A stretch of 64,000 nt of DNA, taken from DAIPJH01 sp036770365. Its GTDB lineage: Bacteria; Pseudomonadota; Alphaproteobacteria; Rickettsiales; UBA998. Below the pieces are notes generated by a model. It was not told the origin of the DNA. It saw nothing but the letters and a program-made list of their open reading frames with translations, and searched no databases. Positions within the stretch are counted from its first letter, which is position 1. Each line of letters opens with the position of its first letter. This document shows positions 7,726 to 16,667 of this stretch, one piece after another. A program made the position numbers and the translations under genes. The DNA is taken from NCBI GenBank assembly GCA_036770365.1, contig DAIPJH010000001.1:62001-126000 (forward strand), given 5' to 3'.

Positions 7726-10104
7726 CTATCTTAGCTCTGCACCAAGTTTCTTCGCAGCCGAAATGATAGCGGTGGTAACACGAGTAATATCCTCTTCGCT
7801 CAAAGTACGATCTTCGGCTTGCATAATTACAGAAAGTGCGAGTGACTTCTTACCCTCAGGAATTCCCTTACCAGCGTATACATCAAACAATGATATATCT
7901 TTGAGCAAAACACGCTCTGCCCCGCGTATGCCTGCGACTAAGTCCGCAGCAGGAATTGCATCATCAAGTACAAACGCAAAATCACGTTTAGTGGCTTGGA
8001 AATCAGACACTTTCAACGCTTCGCGCACATCTTTGTTACGTTTTTGTGGCACATTATCCAAATGAATCTCAAACGCCGCTATCTCTTGCTCAACCCCGTA
8101 CTGACGCAGCACAGCAGGATGTAATATTCCAAAGGTCGCCACCGTGATTTTACCAAGCCCAATGCGCCCTGATTTTCCAGGATGATACCAATCAGGAACA
8201 TTCGTATCCACACGTAGTTTTTCGGTATCCATACCAAGCGAAGCTAGCACGGCCAGAACGTCCGCCTTGACATCAAATACATCCACCGCACGTGGTTTAT
8301 CAAGCCAATGTGTTGCCGTGTTGCCTGTGCGTACACCTGTCGCCATGCCATGTTGGAAAGCACTGCCCAAACCACTAAACACTGCGCCAACTTCATACAG
8401 CGCGACATCCTTAAAACCACGATCAATATTACGTTGTACCGCTTGCATCAATGCAGGAAGCATGTTTGGACGCATCGTATCAAGTTCGGAGCTGATAGGA
8501 TTAATGACCTCAACCAATGTACCATAACCCTTGAAACGCTCGGCACTGGCACGATCAGTAAAGGCAAAATGACATACACCCAACATCCCCTGCGCAGCGA
8601 GTGTGCGGCGAGTGATGCGCGTGCGTTGTTCTTGTGGGTTGGTTTCCACAGCTTTAGTGGTGATAGGCGGCAAAACCACTTCAGGAATCGCGTCATAACC
8701 ATGAATACGCAGGATTTCCTCAACAATATCAGCTTTCGCCTCCACATCAGGGCGATAGCTTGGCGTGGTCACTTTCCATGCGCTTCCTGAAGCTTCCACT
8801 TTGAAACCAAGGTCATGCAAAATCTTTTTCACTTCACGCTCAGGCAGCTCAAGGCCGCCTAGCGTGGCAATCGTTTTTGGGTCAAACATGATATGACGGG
8901 TTAAATCTGGTAATGCACCCGCAAGATGTAACTCTCCGACTTGGGTTTCACTGCCACCACATAACTCCACGATCATTTTAGTCGCTAACTCCGCTGCGTG
9001 CATGACAAAACCCGCATCAACGGTACGTTCAAAACGGTAACGTGCATCGGAGTCAATACTGAGTGCGCGCCCTGTCCTCGCGATCGCAGCAGGCTCAAAC
9101 CATGCGCATTCAAGCAAAACATCGGTAGTGGTTTCGCTGCACCCTGAAGCCTCGCCACCGATCACGCCGCCAAGTCCAAGCACACCCGCATCGTCCGCAA
9201 TCACGCATAGCCCTACGGGAATCTTATAGGTTTTGCCATTAAGGGCTGCCAATATTTCACCTTCCATCGCATCACGCGCAACAATACCGCCAGTGATCTT
9301 TGTCGCATCATAGACATGCAGTGGACGACCGTAAGCAAAGGTGAAATAATTAGTGATATCCACCAGCGCGGAAATTGGACGCAACCCAATAGACTTCAAG
9401 CGATCTTGCAGCCACTGTGGACTTTCGCCATTTTTCACATGCTTGATTAAACGACCAGCAAATGCACGGCAATTCTCTGTTTTTGTCTGGATAGTTATAG
9501 GTGTTTTTACCTGTGATTTTACAGGAGATATATCAAGGGTTTTTAATGTCCCTAGCCCTGCCGCCGCCAAGTCACGCGCCACACCGTATACACCCAAACA
9601 ATCACCACGATTGGGCGTAATTGCAATCTCAATCAACACATCATCCAGCCCCAATACGGAGACAATCGACGCGCCAATCGGCGCATCGTTCGGCAGTTCA
9701 ATAATGCCAGCACTGTCGCCGTCCAAGCCAAGTTCCGACGCAGAACAGAGCATACCATTGCTTTCCACTCCGCGAATCTTTGATTGTTTAATACGAAAAC
9801 CACCCGCAGGAATCATCACACCAATATCCGCAAGTACCACCTTGATGCCTGCACGTGCATTAGGCGCGCCGCACACCACAGTACGTTCACCCGTCATCGT
9901 CAAGACTTGGCATACACGCAATTTATCCGCATCAGGATGCGGATCAGCCTTTACAATCTCAGCCACTACGAACGGTGCGAGTTCCGCCGACTTATCCACG
10001 ACAGATTCTACTTCCAAACCAAGCGCGGTCAGCTTCTCAACAATCGTACCGAGACCTGCGTCTGTGTCCAAAAATTCTTTTAACCAAGATAATGTAAATT
10101 TCAT
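7726..10104 (-). CDS. pheT: phenylalanyl-tRNA synthetase beta subunit
   Basis: Beta subunit of the alpha2-beta2 enzyme that attaches phenylalanine to tRNA-Phe. The 792-residue product has the full bacterial layout: EMAP/OB-type tRNA-binding domain (about 40-150), B3/B4 editing region, B5 domain, the catalytic-like core and the C-terminal FDX-ACB anticodon domain (last 95 residues, starting around VSDFQATKRDFAFVLD). The start MKFTLSWLKEFL is canonical and has AAAGGA six bases upstream; the in-frame ATG at 10110 lies too close to that site. It follows pheS by about 130 bases with no clear terminator between, so they are probably co-transcribed. Confidence 0.98.
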   Translation of the reverse strand: MKFTLSWLKEFLDTDAGLGTIVEKLTALGLEVESVVDKSAELAPFVVAEIVKADPHPDADKLRVCQVLTMTGERTVVCGAPNARAGIKVVLADIGVMIPAGGFRIKQSKIRGVESNGMLCSASELGLDGDSAGIIELPNDAPIGASIVSVLGLDDVLIEIAITPNRGDCLGVYGVARDLAAAGLGTLKTLDISPVKSQVKTPITIQTKTENCRAFAGRLIKHVKNGESPQWLQDRLKSIGLRPISALVDITNYFTFAYGRPLHVYDATKITGGIVARDAMEGEILAALNGKTYKIPVGLCVIADDAGVLGLGGVIGGEASGCSETTTDVLLECAWFEPAAIARTGRALSIDSDARYRFERTVDAGFVMHAAELATKMIVELCGGSETQVGELHLAGALPDLTRHIMFDPKTIATLGGLELPEREVKKILHDLGFKVEASGSAWKVTTPSYRPDVEAKADIVEEILRIHGYDAIPEVVLPPITTKAVETNPQEQRTRITRRTLAAQGMLGVCHFAFTDRASAERFKGYGTLVEVINPISSELDTMRPNMLPALMQAVQRNIDRGFKDVALYEVGAVFSGLGSAFQHGMATGVRTGNTATHWLDKPRAVDVFDVKADVLAVLASLGMDTEKLRVDTNVPDWYHPGKSGRIGLGKITVATFGILHPAVLRQYGVEQEIAAFEIHLDNVPQKRNKDVREALKVSDFQATKRDFAFVLDDAIPAADLVAGIRGAERVLLKDISLFDVYAGKGIPEGKKSLALSVIMQAEDRTLSEEDITRVTTAIISAAKKLGAELR

Positions 10105-10237
10105 ATGCATTCCTTTAATTTGCTTCCGCTTCGGTCTCCTGACCTACGCGATAAGCTTAACGCCCTCGGCGACTAAAGAACTCAGACTTCTGTCTTCGCC
10201 ACGTCCCGAACAAAGGCTAAAACCCAACCACTAAAAC

Positions 10238-11311
10238 CTACTTCTCGCCGTACATCCCAGGAACAAGTTCTGGCGCAAAACCATAATGCTTCAACCAGCG
10301 TACATCCGAATCAAAGAAAGTACGTAAATCAGGAATGTTATATTTCAGCATTGCTAAACGCTCAACACCCATACCAAACGCGAAGCCCTGCCACTCGTCA
10401 GGATTCAGATTGCAGTTTTTCAACACATTAACATGCACCATGCCGCAGCCCATAACCTCTAACCAATCTTCACCCGCACCAATCGTGAGCGAATCCTTGC
10501 CACGCTTGCAGCCAATATCCACCTCAGCCGAAGGCTCAGTGAATGGAAAAAAGCTAGGACGGAAACGTACAGGAAGATTCTCTACACCAAAGAAACGACG
10601 CAAAAACTCAGACACACAGCCCTTGAGATGCCCCATCGTAATATCTTTATCAATCACCAATCCTTCAACCTGATGGAACATCGGGGTATGGGTTTGATCC
10701 GAATCGCAACGGAACGTCGAACCCGGAGCGATGATGCGAATCGGCGGCACTTCTGAGCGCATGGTACGCACCTGGACAGGTGATGTGTGGGTACGAAGTA
10801 CAAATTGTTGATTTGTTCCCACCTCAGTCTCTTTATCTGCTTCACGCACATAAAACGTATCGTGCATCTGACGTGCAGGGTGTGACTCAGGAATATTCAG
10901 CGCGCCAAAATTATGTTCATCATCTTCAATGAGTGGACCATGACGCACCGCAAACCCCATATCGGCAAAGATGGTTGCAATTTCATCCATGACTTGTGAA
11001 ATGGGATGCACCGCTCCGCGTACTTGTGGACGTACAGACAAGGTGACATCTACGCGTTCTGCCGCGAGTTTTGCCGCTTCCTGAGATTCGACCAGCGAAG
11101 ATTTGCGCTGCAAAAGCGCATCTTCAACGGATTTGCGAACGAGGTTAATGACCTGACCGCGCTCTTTGCGCTCCTCAGGGGGAAGTTCACCTAATGCTTT
11201 GAGGGCTTCAGTAATTTCGCCCTTCTTACCAAGTAGGGCAACGCGGAGTTCTTCCAATTCATTTAGACTGGATGCACGTTCAATCAATTCAATTTTTTCA
11301 GCACTATTCAT
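10238..11311 (-). CDS. pheS: phenylalanyl-tRNA synthetase alpha subunit
   Basis: Catalytic alpha subunit of PheRS (class II). The 357-residue product has the N-terminal coiled coil (about 1-85), class II motif 2 around TFRCDSDQTHTPMFHQVEG and motif 3 GMGVERLAMLKYNIPDLR near the C-terminus. The 132-base gap from rplT holds heptamer-like repeats (11323-11350) and an inverted repeat (ACCAGTTGC 11339-11347 with GCAACTGGT 11366-11374), so the leader may be structured. No Phe-rich leader peptide was noticed. It lies in an rpmI-rplT-pheS-pheT order, as in many bacteria, but without infC. Confidence 0.98.
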   Translation of the reverse strand: MNSAEKIELIERASSLNELEELRVALLGKKGEITEALKALGELPPEERKERGQVINLVRKSVEDALLQRKSSLVESQEAAKLAAERVDVTLSVRPQVRGAVHPISQVMDEIATIFADMGFAVRHGPLIEDDEHNFGALNIPESHPARQMHDTFYVREADKETEVGTNQQFVLRTHTSPVQVRTMRSEVPPIRIIAPGSTFRCDSDQTHTPMFHQVEGLVIDKDITMGHLKGCVSEFLRRFFGVENLPVRFRPSFFPFTEPSAEVDIGCKRGKDSLTIGAGEDWLEVMGCGMVHVNVLKNCNLNPDEWQGFAFGMGVERLAMLKYNIPDLRTFFDSDVRWLKHYGFAPELVPGMYGEK

Positions 11312-11322
11312 CGTATCACCTG

Positions 11323-11374
11323 TTACCAGCTACTTGCTACCAGTTGCAGAACAATCTGGAAACATGCAACTGGT
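11323..11374 (-). repeat. heptamer-like repeats and inverted repeat in the pheS leader
   Basis: On the plus strand TTACCAG, CTACTTG and CTACCAG stand in 7-base register from 11323, followed by an inverted repeat (ACCAGTTGC 11339-11347, GCAACTGGT 11366-11374). The array lies 12-63 bases before the pheS start codon. Similar 7-base arrays precede def and truA. No U-run follows the hairpin, so a terminator is not indicated. Confidence 0.5.
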
Positions 11375-11442
11375 AACACGCAATATTTATAGTCATTTAA
11401 CTAAAGTAATTACACATTTCACAAGAAGTTAAAGTGCTATAA

Positions 11443-11808
11443 TTAAGCAGCTTTTGCAATCGCGGCTTGTGCTTGCTTTGCAAGTTCTGCAAAAGCGGCA
11501 GCGTCATGCACAGCAATATCTGCAAGTACTTTACGATCCAGTTCAATCCCTGCTTTTGCAAGACCATTCATAAAAGTAGAATAGACCATTCCATTGTCAC
11601 GCGAAGCAGCATTGATACGCTGAATCCACAATGCACGGAATTCACGTTTACGCGCTTTACGATCGCGGTAAGCAAACTGCAAGCCGTGTTCTACACGATT
11701 CGCTGCGGTACGAAAACAATTCTTAGCGCGGCCACGAAAGCCTTTCGCCAAGTTTAACATTTTTTTGCGACGCTCGCGCGACGCTGGTGCGTTGGTAGCT
11801 CTAGTCAT
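11443..11808 (-). CDS. rplT: 50S ribosomal protein L20
   Basis: Large-subunit ribosomal protein that binds 23S rRNA early in assembly. The 121-residue product has the L20 fold throughout: basic N-terminal helix (RERRKKMLNLAKGFRGRAKN), the central FRTAANRVEHGLQFAYRDRKARKREFRALWIQRINAA block, and the C-terminal globular domain. It follows rpmI by 17 bases in one operon. In many bacteria L20 represses this operon through an mRNA site; the leader here was not shown to contain one. Confidence 0.98.
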   Translation of the reverse strand: MTRATNAPASRERRKKMLNLAKGFRGRAKNCFRTAANRVEHGLQFAYRDRKARKREFRALWIQRINAASRDNGMVYSTFMNGLAKAGIELDRKVLADIAVHDAAAFAELAKQAQAAIAKAA

Positions 11809-11825
11809 CTGAATTCTCCCCTAAA

Positions 11826-12023
11826 TCAGCCGTATGGCATGAATTTTTTAACAATACGTGCATCTGCATCACACAAAAGCGTAGTGCCGCGTGCATCTTG
11901 AATAAACTTCTTAGAACGTTTGACCATCCCATGACGTTTACCCGCTTGACCCGCACGGACCTTGCCCGTTGCGGTCAGGGAGAAGCGTTTTTTCACGCCT
12001 GACTTTGTTTTCATTTTAGGCAT
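11826..12023 (-). CDS. rpmI: 50S ribosomal protein L35
   Basis: Small basic ribosomal protein, 65 residues, with the family signature MPKMKTKSGVKKRFSLTATGK at the start and KRSKKF in the middle. It begins the rpmI-rplT-pheS-pheT run, with a strong ribosome-binding site (AGGAGAT) before the ATG. The translation factor gene infC, often directly upstream, is absent; a Bax-inhibitor-like gene reads away on the other strand instead. Confidence 0.97.
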   Translation of the reverse strand: MPKMKTKSGVKKRFSLTATGKVRAGQAGKRHGMVKRSKKFIQDARGTTLLCDADARIVKKFMPYG

Positions 12024-12134
12024 TTTTCATCTCCTATTTCAATATCTTAACTAAAAATCCTTAAAAGGCAACTCAGGCAATGCCACACGCCCAGCCACCA
12101 GTTCTCCTACCTCATATTAGGCAAAAGGATGCGC

Positions 12135-12163
12135 TTTATAATCGCAATGCGCCGCTAACGCAA
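12135..12163 (-). promoter_or_regulatory. putative promoter of the rpmI operon
   Basis: On the minus strand TTGCGT (12163-12158) and TATAAA (12140-12135) are 17 bp apart. The -10 is a 5/6 match. Transcription would start about 100 bases upstream of rpmI, leaving a leader long enough for L20-type feedback, which is inferred only. Confidence 0.5.
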
Positions 12164-12202
12164 GTAAATTAAAGAGTATTACCATGTATTTTCCGCTTTC
12201 AC

Positions 12203-12231
12203 TTGAAACCCTTTCATGCCTGCACTATAAT
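12203..12231 (+). promoter_or_regulatory. strong sigma-70 promoter of the Bax-inhibitor-like gene
   Basis: TTGAAA (12203-12208) and a perfect TATAAT (12226-12231) with exactly 17 bp between. The predicted start lies about 40 bases before the ATG at 12281, which has its own GGAGG. One of the best promoters in the window. Confidence 0.75.
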
Positions 12232-12280
12232 ATGGTTATCCAAGCAAAATTGTTTGGTATTTATAACGGAGGTTATTATT

Positions 12281-13036
12281 ATGGAATATAATAGGCAAGA
12301 GCCGATGACCACCAACACTGCACGTGAAAGCGTGGCGGTAGATGTTGGGCTTCGCGCTTATATGTTGCAGGTCTTTAACTTGATGGCAAGCGCGCTTGCG
12401 CTCACAGGAATCGCAGCATTAGTATTTGCTAAATTTGCCGTGGCGGATATGAGTGCAGGGCAACTTGCACTAACGTCACTTGGTCAAGCTGTGTATCTTA
12501 GCCCGCTGAAATGGGTGGTGATGTTCGCGCCGCTTGGCATTGTGTTTTATCTTAGCGCACGTGTTAACTCACTCAGCACCAGTGCAGCACAAGGTTGGTT
12601 TTGGGCGTTTGCCGTGGTTATGGGGATTTCGATGTCGTCGATTTTCCTTGTCTATACTGGCACGAGCATTGCGCGTACCTTCTTCATCACTGCTGCGACG
12701 TTTGGCGGCATGAGCTTGTATGGTTACACCACTAAACGTGATTTAACGGGGATGGGTTCATTTTTGATGATGGGCTTAATCGGGTTGATTTTGGCATCTA
12801 TTGTCAATATCTTCCTTAAAAGCAGCGCACTAGAGTTTGCGGTTTCTGCGGTTGGCATCCTAATTTTCACAGGTCTTACCGCCTATGACACCCAAAAACT
12901 CAAAGCAATTTACTACAGCGTAGCGGGTAATACTGACGCGATACGTAAATCCGCGATCATGGGTGCGTTGAATCTTTATTTAGACTTCATCAACCTGTTC
13001 ATGATGCTGCTTCGCTTCTTTGGCGATCGCAGATAA
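12281..13036 (+). CDS. Bax inhibitor-1/YccA-family membrane protein
   Basis: Seven-helix integral membrane protein of the BI-1/YccA/YbhL family (Pfam Bax1-I). E. coli YccA modulates the FtsH protease, and others are pH-gated calcium leak channels. The 251-residue product has about seven hydrophobic segments from residue 30 to the end and the family's TGLTAYDTQKLK motif near residue 205, with the conserved Asp. ATG at 12281 is chosen over an upstream GTG/ATG-like start because GGAGG lies seven bases before it and the promoter TATAAT is at 12226. Monocistronic: a hairpin terminator follows. Confidence 0.93.
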   Translation: MEYNRQEPMTTNTARESVAVDVGLRAYMLQVFNLMASALALTGIAALVFAKFAVADMSAGQLALTSLGQAVYLSPLKWVVMFAPLGIVFYLSARVNSLSTSAAQGWFWAFAVVMGISMSSIFLVYTGTSIARTFFITAATFGGMSLYGYTTKRDLTGMGSFLMMGLIGLILASIVNIFLKSSALEFAVSAVGILIFTGLTAYDTQKLKAIYYSVAGNTDAIRKSAIMGALNLYLDFINLFMMLLRFFGDRR

Positions 13037-13060
13037 TTTTTGTGATATTATTGATTCGAG

Positions 13061-13097
13061 AAAACGCTTGTGACTGTCATGGTTACAAGCGTTTTTG
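13061..13097 (+). terminator. rho-independent terminator after the Bax-inhibitor-like gene
   Basis: Inverted repeat AAAACGCTTGT (13061-13071) and ACAAGCGTTTTT (13085-13096), with an extra GAC/GTT pairing in the loop side and a T-run inside the 3' arm. It begins about 25 bases after the stop. Confidence 0.8.
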
Positions 13098-13269
13098 TAT
13101 GCGCCATCGGCAATCTTTGCCTATTGAAATATCAGCCTTACTCTACTAGCCTTATACTGCACACATGAAGTGTGTAGTATTGATTTATAGCACTACATGC
13201 CTTTGTTATCCATAAAAAATGTGGAATATCAAAGTCAGGGTGCTGTATGTATCCGCAGGTAAGTGGTTT

Positions 13270-13920
13270 ATGTCTGGCATCGTTGGGGGCTATAGCGTCA
13301 ATAATTGGCTTGCAGCATCAGCGGCTGGCTATGGCCTGATGGGCGCAAATTCCCTCACCGATAGTGGCAATACTAGTAAAAACAAAACAAATACGAACGA
13401 TACGCAGAGCGTACACCCGACCAACAGACTACCTGACCCATTCGCTGCCAGTACCAAACGCATTGACCTCACCAAGCGTGCAAACTCCACCGCGAACCAA
13501 GTTCAATCTTTGTTGCAGCACGCTCACGCTGAACTTGATAAACAGCGTTTTGACCCCAATGCCATTTCCGCGCAAGCGCAATCACTCGCTGCGATTCAAC
13601 CGCCACAGATTGCATTTAGTTCCACTGATTTTGCGATATTGATGGAAGAACGCGATAACACGAATACGCTTGGGCAAAAATCTACGAAACAAGCAGGCGG
13701 TCAGCTTAAAGATGCACAGCAGGAATCTACAAGTTCGGAAACCAAAAATGATAGCGATAACGATGATATTACACCGTCGTTTAACTTGACACAAGGCAAC
13801 ACCCCTACATCTGCTAACGACCCGTTAGCTGCGCTCCACGCGCTCTTTCAAACCGCGAATGCTGCTTATGCCGCAGCACTACATCCACCGCTTCCTGCTG
13901 CGATTTCGTTGATTGGGTAA
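13270..13920 (+). CDS. unknown Ala/Gln/Asn-rich protein
   Basis: No family recognised. From the ATG at 13270 the product has 216 residues. It opens with a glycine/alanine-rich stretch (SGIVGGYSVNNWLAASAAGYGLMGANS) that could be a weak membrane or export segment, continues with a polar, Asn/Thr/Gln-rich, low-complexity middle and ends in an Ala-rich hydrophobic tail (ALHALFQTANAAYAAALHPPLPAAISL). An in-frame ATG at 13219 is possible; the later one was chosen because GTAAGTGG lies just before it. Unlike most unknown genes here, no PHO-box-like site was found upstream. Convergent with the dioxygenase gene, with no evident terminator. Confidence 0.6.
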   Translation: MSGIVGGYSVNNWLAASAAGYGLMGANSLTDSGNTSKNKTNTNDTQSVHPTNRLPDPFAASTKRIDLTKRANSTANQVQSLLQHAHAELDKQRFDPNAISAQAQSLAAIQPPQIAFSSTDFAILMEERDNTNTLGQKSTKQAGGQLKDAQQESTSSETKNDSDNDDITPSFNLTQGNTPTSANDPLAALHALFQTANAAYAAALHPPLPAAISLIG

Positions 13921-13973
13921 ATTGCTCTGATGCAATCGAAACTCCCTTCTCCCTTACTGGAAGAAGGAACTAA

Positions 13974-14777
13974 TTAGCCAGCCCTAAAACAACTAAACGC
14001 AAACCCCATGGCATCGCCTTGCCAATCTGCAACGATAGGATCGTTGCCTGCCGCGCCGAGCATGACCATGAGCGGCAAGAGATGTTCTTCACGTGGATGT
14101 GCATCCCTAGCATAAGGCGCATCTGTCCAGTTTTCCAATGCTGTTTGACGCTGCTCAGGATCGCGTGATGTCACACACGCATTCAACCACGTATCAAATG
14201 CTTTTGCTTGCTCGACTGCTCCCTGATTCCCACTGAATAAGCCGCGCAGATTATGATAACTCGCACCGCTACCAATTATAAGTACACCTTGCTTACGCAA
14301 TGATTCCAAGACCTTACCCATCGCAAAATGTTCACGTGGGTCTAACCCTTTCTTAAGCGATAATGCCACCACAGGGATAGCTGCTTCAGGAAACATTACT
14401 TTCAGCGGAATAAAAACACCATGATCCCAACCTCGCACTGCGTCAAGCTTGCATATAATGCCTGAATTTTTGGCGAGTTCTTGTATCTGTCTCGCTAAGG
14501 CAGCGTCCCCCCGTGCATCATATTTCAACTGATAAGTATGGGATGGAAAGCCATGATAATCATAGAGTAAATCATGCTTAGGAGCGGATGAAACCGTGAA
14601 CTCTGTTTCCTCCCAATGCGCGCTCACGACGAGTACCGCTTTAGGAGGCTCGGGAAGCTGTGAAGGCACTGACTCTAGCCAGCCACGCAGCCTATCCCAC
14701 GCATCAACAGGTTGCCAGTCCATGAAAAAACATGGGCCGCCGCCATGAAAAATGAAATAGGCTGGTTGTTTGGTCAT
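13974..14777 (-). CDS. YgiD/LigB-family class III extradiol dioxygenase
   Basis: A non-heme metal enzyme family that opens catechol rings (4,5-DOPA extradiol dioxygenase group). The 267-residue product shows HGGGPCFFMDW at the N-terminus, VVSAHWEE (metal-binding His), GWDHGVFIPL (catalytic His region) and GSGASYHNLRG near residue 175. ATG at 14777 directly follows the stop of the WrbA-like gene (one base between), so the two are translationally coupled. The link to a flavoprotein quinone reductase and a divergent HxlR regulator suggests handling of aromatic or quinone compounds. The true substrate is not known. Confidence 0.9.
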   Translation of the reverse strand: MTKQPAYFIFHGGGPCFFMDWQPVDAWDRLRGWLESVPSQLPEPPKAVLVVSAHWEETEFTVSSAPKHDLLYDYHGFPSHTYQLKYDARGDAALARQIQELAKNSGIICKLDAVRGWDHGVFIPLKVMFPEAAIPVVALSLKKGLDPREHFAMGKVLESLRKQGVLIIGSGASYHNLRGLFSGNQGAVEQAKAFDTWLNACVTSRDPEQRQTALENWTDAPYARDAHPREEHLLPLMVMLGAAGNDPIVADWQGDAMGFAFSCFRAG

Positions 14778-14778
14778 G

Positions 14779-15360
14779 TTATTTATTCCAACGTTTTGCC
14801 GCTTCTGCAATGCGCACACCAAATAATTCTGCAGTTTTAATATCACCACTTGGGGGTGTCACATCAGGCTTGTCATTCTCTGCTTGAGTCATCAAGCCAA
14901 GATATGAACCAATACGGTTGACAGCATCCGCAGGGCGTTGATGTGGTGTATCCCCAGCATTCGCACCCACTACACCATGACTAACCCACATCATGCTATG
15001 CTGCGCCGCCAATATGGACATATATTGCAGCGTTGAAAGTTTATCGCCACTTAAACTCATGGAATTAGTAAACCCAGCCGCCAGCTTATCTTTCCACGCT
15101 TGCGTAAACCACTTTTTGGAAGTGGCGTCGGCAAACATCTTAAATGGTCCAGACACATTACCCATATAGGTTGGCGAACCGAAAATAATCGCATCCGCTG
15201 CGTCCAACACTTCCCAATCAGCATCCGTAATTGCACCATCAGCACCAATCGCAATCACAGAAGTCTCTGCCCCTGCATCTTTCGAACCTTTGCCTACTGC
15301 TTTTGCAACAACGGCGGTATGCCCATAACCAGAATGATAAACGACTGCCACTTTAACCAT
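14779..15360 (-). CDS. WrbA-like flavodoxin-fold NAD(P)H:quinone oxidoreductase
   Basis: FMN-binding flavoprotein of the flavodoxin/NmrA-WrbA group that reduces quinones by two electrons. The 193-residue product begins with the beta-strand and phosphate loop VAVVYHSGYGHTAVVAK and has the flavin-contacting GSPTYMGNVSGPFK (about 76-89). The second loop TNSMSLSGDK and the C-terminal AEAAKRW follow the family. ATG at 15360 has AAAGG seven bases upstream; an earlier in-frame start at 15378 is less likely. It is first in a two-gene operon with the dioxygenase and divergent from the HxlR regulator, which probably represses it. Confidence 0.9.
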   Translation of the reverse strand: MVKVAVVYHSGYGHTAVVAKAVGKGSKDAGAETSVIAIGADGAITDADWEVLDAADAIIFGSPTYMGNVSGPFKMFADATSKKWFTQAWKDKLAAGFTNSMSLSGDKLSTLQYMSILAAQHSMMWVSHGVVGANAGDTPHQRPADAVNRIGSYLGLMTQAENDKPDVTPPSGDIKTAELFGVRIAEAAKRWNK

Positions 15361-15408
15361 GATATTTACCTTTAACAATGATATAGATTAAGAATTAAGT
15401 ATTGTTTA

Positions 15409-15473
15409 GTAACTAGGTAGTGTATATATACTTAAAAGGTAAAAATAAAAAGTACGCACATTAGCGTAACTAG
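15409..15473. promoter_or_regulatory. divergent control region with repeated GTAACTAG boxes
   Basis: The 129-base gap between the WrbA-like gene and the HxlR regulator holds a direct repeat of GTAACTAG (15409-15416 and 15466-15473) and a near-palindrome AGTGTATATATACTT (15419-15433). HxlR-family proteins such as YodB and QorR bind palindromes in such divergent promoters, so these are operator candidates. Binding is inferred. Confidence 0.4.
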
Positions 15474-15489
15474 TATAGTTGAGGTAACC

Positions 15490-15843
15490 ATGACCAAGCG
15501 TGCAACACAAAATAATGGCGAGCGATCGCAATGTCCAATGGAAACCATCTTGCGTTTACTTATGGGTCCTTGGACAACCCATCTACTCTGGTTAATTCGC
15601 GCCAACGGTCCGATGCGTTTTGGACAATTTCGCAAACAAATTCCTGACATTTCAGCAAAAATGCTCACCGAACGCTTGCGCATGCTTGAGACGGCAGGCG
15701 TATTACACCGTGAACATGAGCCAACCATCCCCCCTAAAGTAACGTATAGCTTTACGCAAAAGGGGGAAGACTTAAATCTTGTGCTTGATGGTCTCAACAC
15801 GCTCGCACAAAAATGGATTGCGCAGGAACAAGAAAATCTCTAG
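15490..15843 (+). CDS. HxlR-family winged-helix regulator
   Basis: Transcription factor of the HxlR/MarR-like family, 117 residues. The family core is clear: CPMETILRLLMGPWTTHLLWL (15-35), the recognition region KMLTERLRMLETAGVLHRE and the wing PPKVTYSFTQKGEDL. Cys15 is at the position used for redox sensing in YodB/QorR-type members, which respond to quinones and electrophiles. It lies divergent from a quinone reductase and dioxygenase pair and 29 bases ahead of a TMEM165-like transporter, with which it may be co-transcribed. Its likely role is repression of the divergent operon. Confidence 0.92.
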   Translation: MTKRATQNNGERSQCPMETILRLLMGPWTTHLLWLIRANGPMRFGQFRKQIPDISAKMLTERLRMLETAGVLHREHEPTIPPKVTYSFTQKGEDLNLVLDGLNTLAQKWIAQEQENL

Positions 15844-15872
15844 GAAAGCCCCACCAATATTAGGAGGCATCT

Positions 15873-16454
15873 TTGGAAGCACTTATTAGTTCATTCTCAC
15901 TTGTTGCTGTTGCTGAGATTGGCGACAAAACCCAATTGCTTTCCATCTTATTAGCAGCACGCTTTCGCTGCTTTTTTCCACTTATGTGGGGCATCTTCTT
16001 CGCTACCATATTGAATCATGCGGGCGCAGCATGGGCAGGGCGTTTACTTGCAAACGCAACATCGAGCCTATGGGTAGAAATGATTACAGGCATACTCTTT
16101 GTTGCTATTGGCGCATGGTTACTCATTCCTGATGTAGAACCAGAAGACGAAGCACAAAAAGGAACTTCTGGAGCATTTCTCACAAGCTTGGTCACCTTTT
16201 TCCTTGCCGAAATGGGTGATAAAACCCAATTTGCGACCATCACGCTTGGCGCACAATATGCTAGCACATGGATGGTTGTCATCGGCACAACGCTCGGCAT
16301 GATGGCCGCGAACATCCCTGCCCTTCTCCTTGGCGAGACCATTTTAGAGCGTATCCCTCTTAAAGCCATGCGCATCACTGCAAGTAGCCTTTTTATCCTC
16401 TACGGAATCTACTCTTTAGTGCAAATTTACTTCGTACACACGCAGATTCACTAA
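15873..16454 (+). CDS. TMEM165/GDT1 (UPF0016) family divalent cation transporter
   Basis: Six-helix membrane protein of the GDT1/MneA/MntX family, which in bacteria exports Mn2+ and in eukaryotes carries Ca2+/Mn2+. Both hallmark E-x-G-D-K-T motifs are present: EIGDKTQ (15-21) and EMGDKTQ (about 112-118), one in each repeated half. TTG start at 15873, chosen because AGGAGG (15862-15867) lies five bases upstream and the first motif falls at the expected distance from the N-terminus. It follows the HxlR gene closely. No riboswitch is visible in the short gap. Confidence 0.9.
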   Translation: MEALISSFSLVAVAEIGDKTQLLSILLAARFRCFFPLMWGIFFATILNHAGAAWAGRLLANATSSLWVEMITGILFVAIGAWLLIPDVEPEDEAQKGTSGAFLTSLVTFFLAEMGDKTQFATITLGAQYASTWMVVIGTTLGMMAANIPALLLGETILERIPLKAMRITASSLFILYGIYSLVQIYFVHTQIH

Positions 16455-16469
16455 GGTTTGTACAATCAC

Positions 16470-16497
16470 TTGACTTTGTTGCAAAACAGCATACAAT
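16470..16497 (+). promoter_or_regulatory. promoter of the cold-shock gene
   Basis: TTGACT (16470-16475) and TACAAT (16492-16497) with 16 bp between. It would give a leader of about 215 bases before the ATG at 16721, typical of cspA-type genes. Confidence 0.6.
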
Positions 16498-16667
16498 GCC
16501 CGTCGAGTTTCTTTCACTACTCTTTACGTGCGGCTGCTGAGTCGGTCTTTTATAAGATTTACAAAAGCAGTGTACCTTAACTGGTACAATCTACTGTTGA
16601 AGTTTGGTTCTGACGGCGTTTGAATAAGAGTTTGCGGGGCAACCTGCACGAATTGATTAAACTCTAG

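Noticed and set aside
9353..10234. Open frame of 293 codons on the plus strand
   Set aside because: Lies fully opposite pheT; composition is that of an antisense shadow, with no ribosome-binding site.
13069..13085. CTGTCATGGTTAC as a PHO-box half
   Set aside because: Part of the loop of a terminator; no second half-site at 11 bp.
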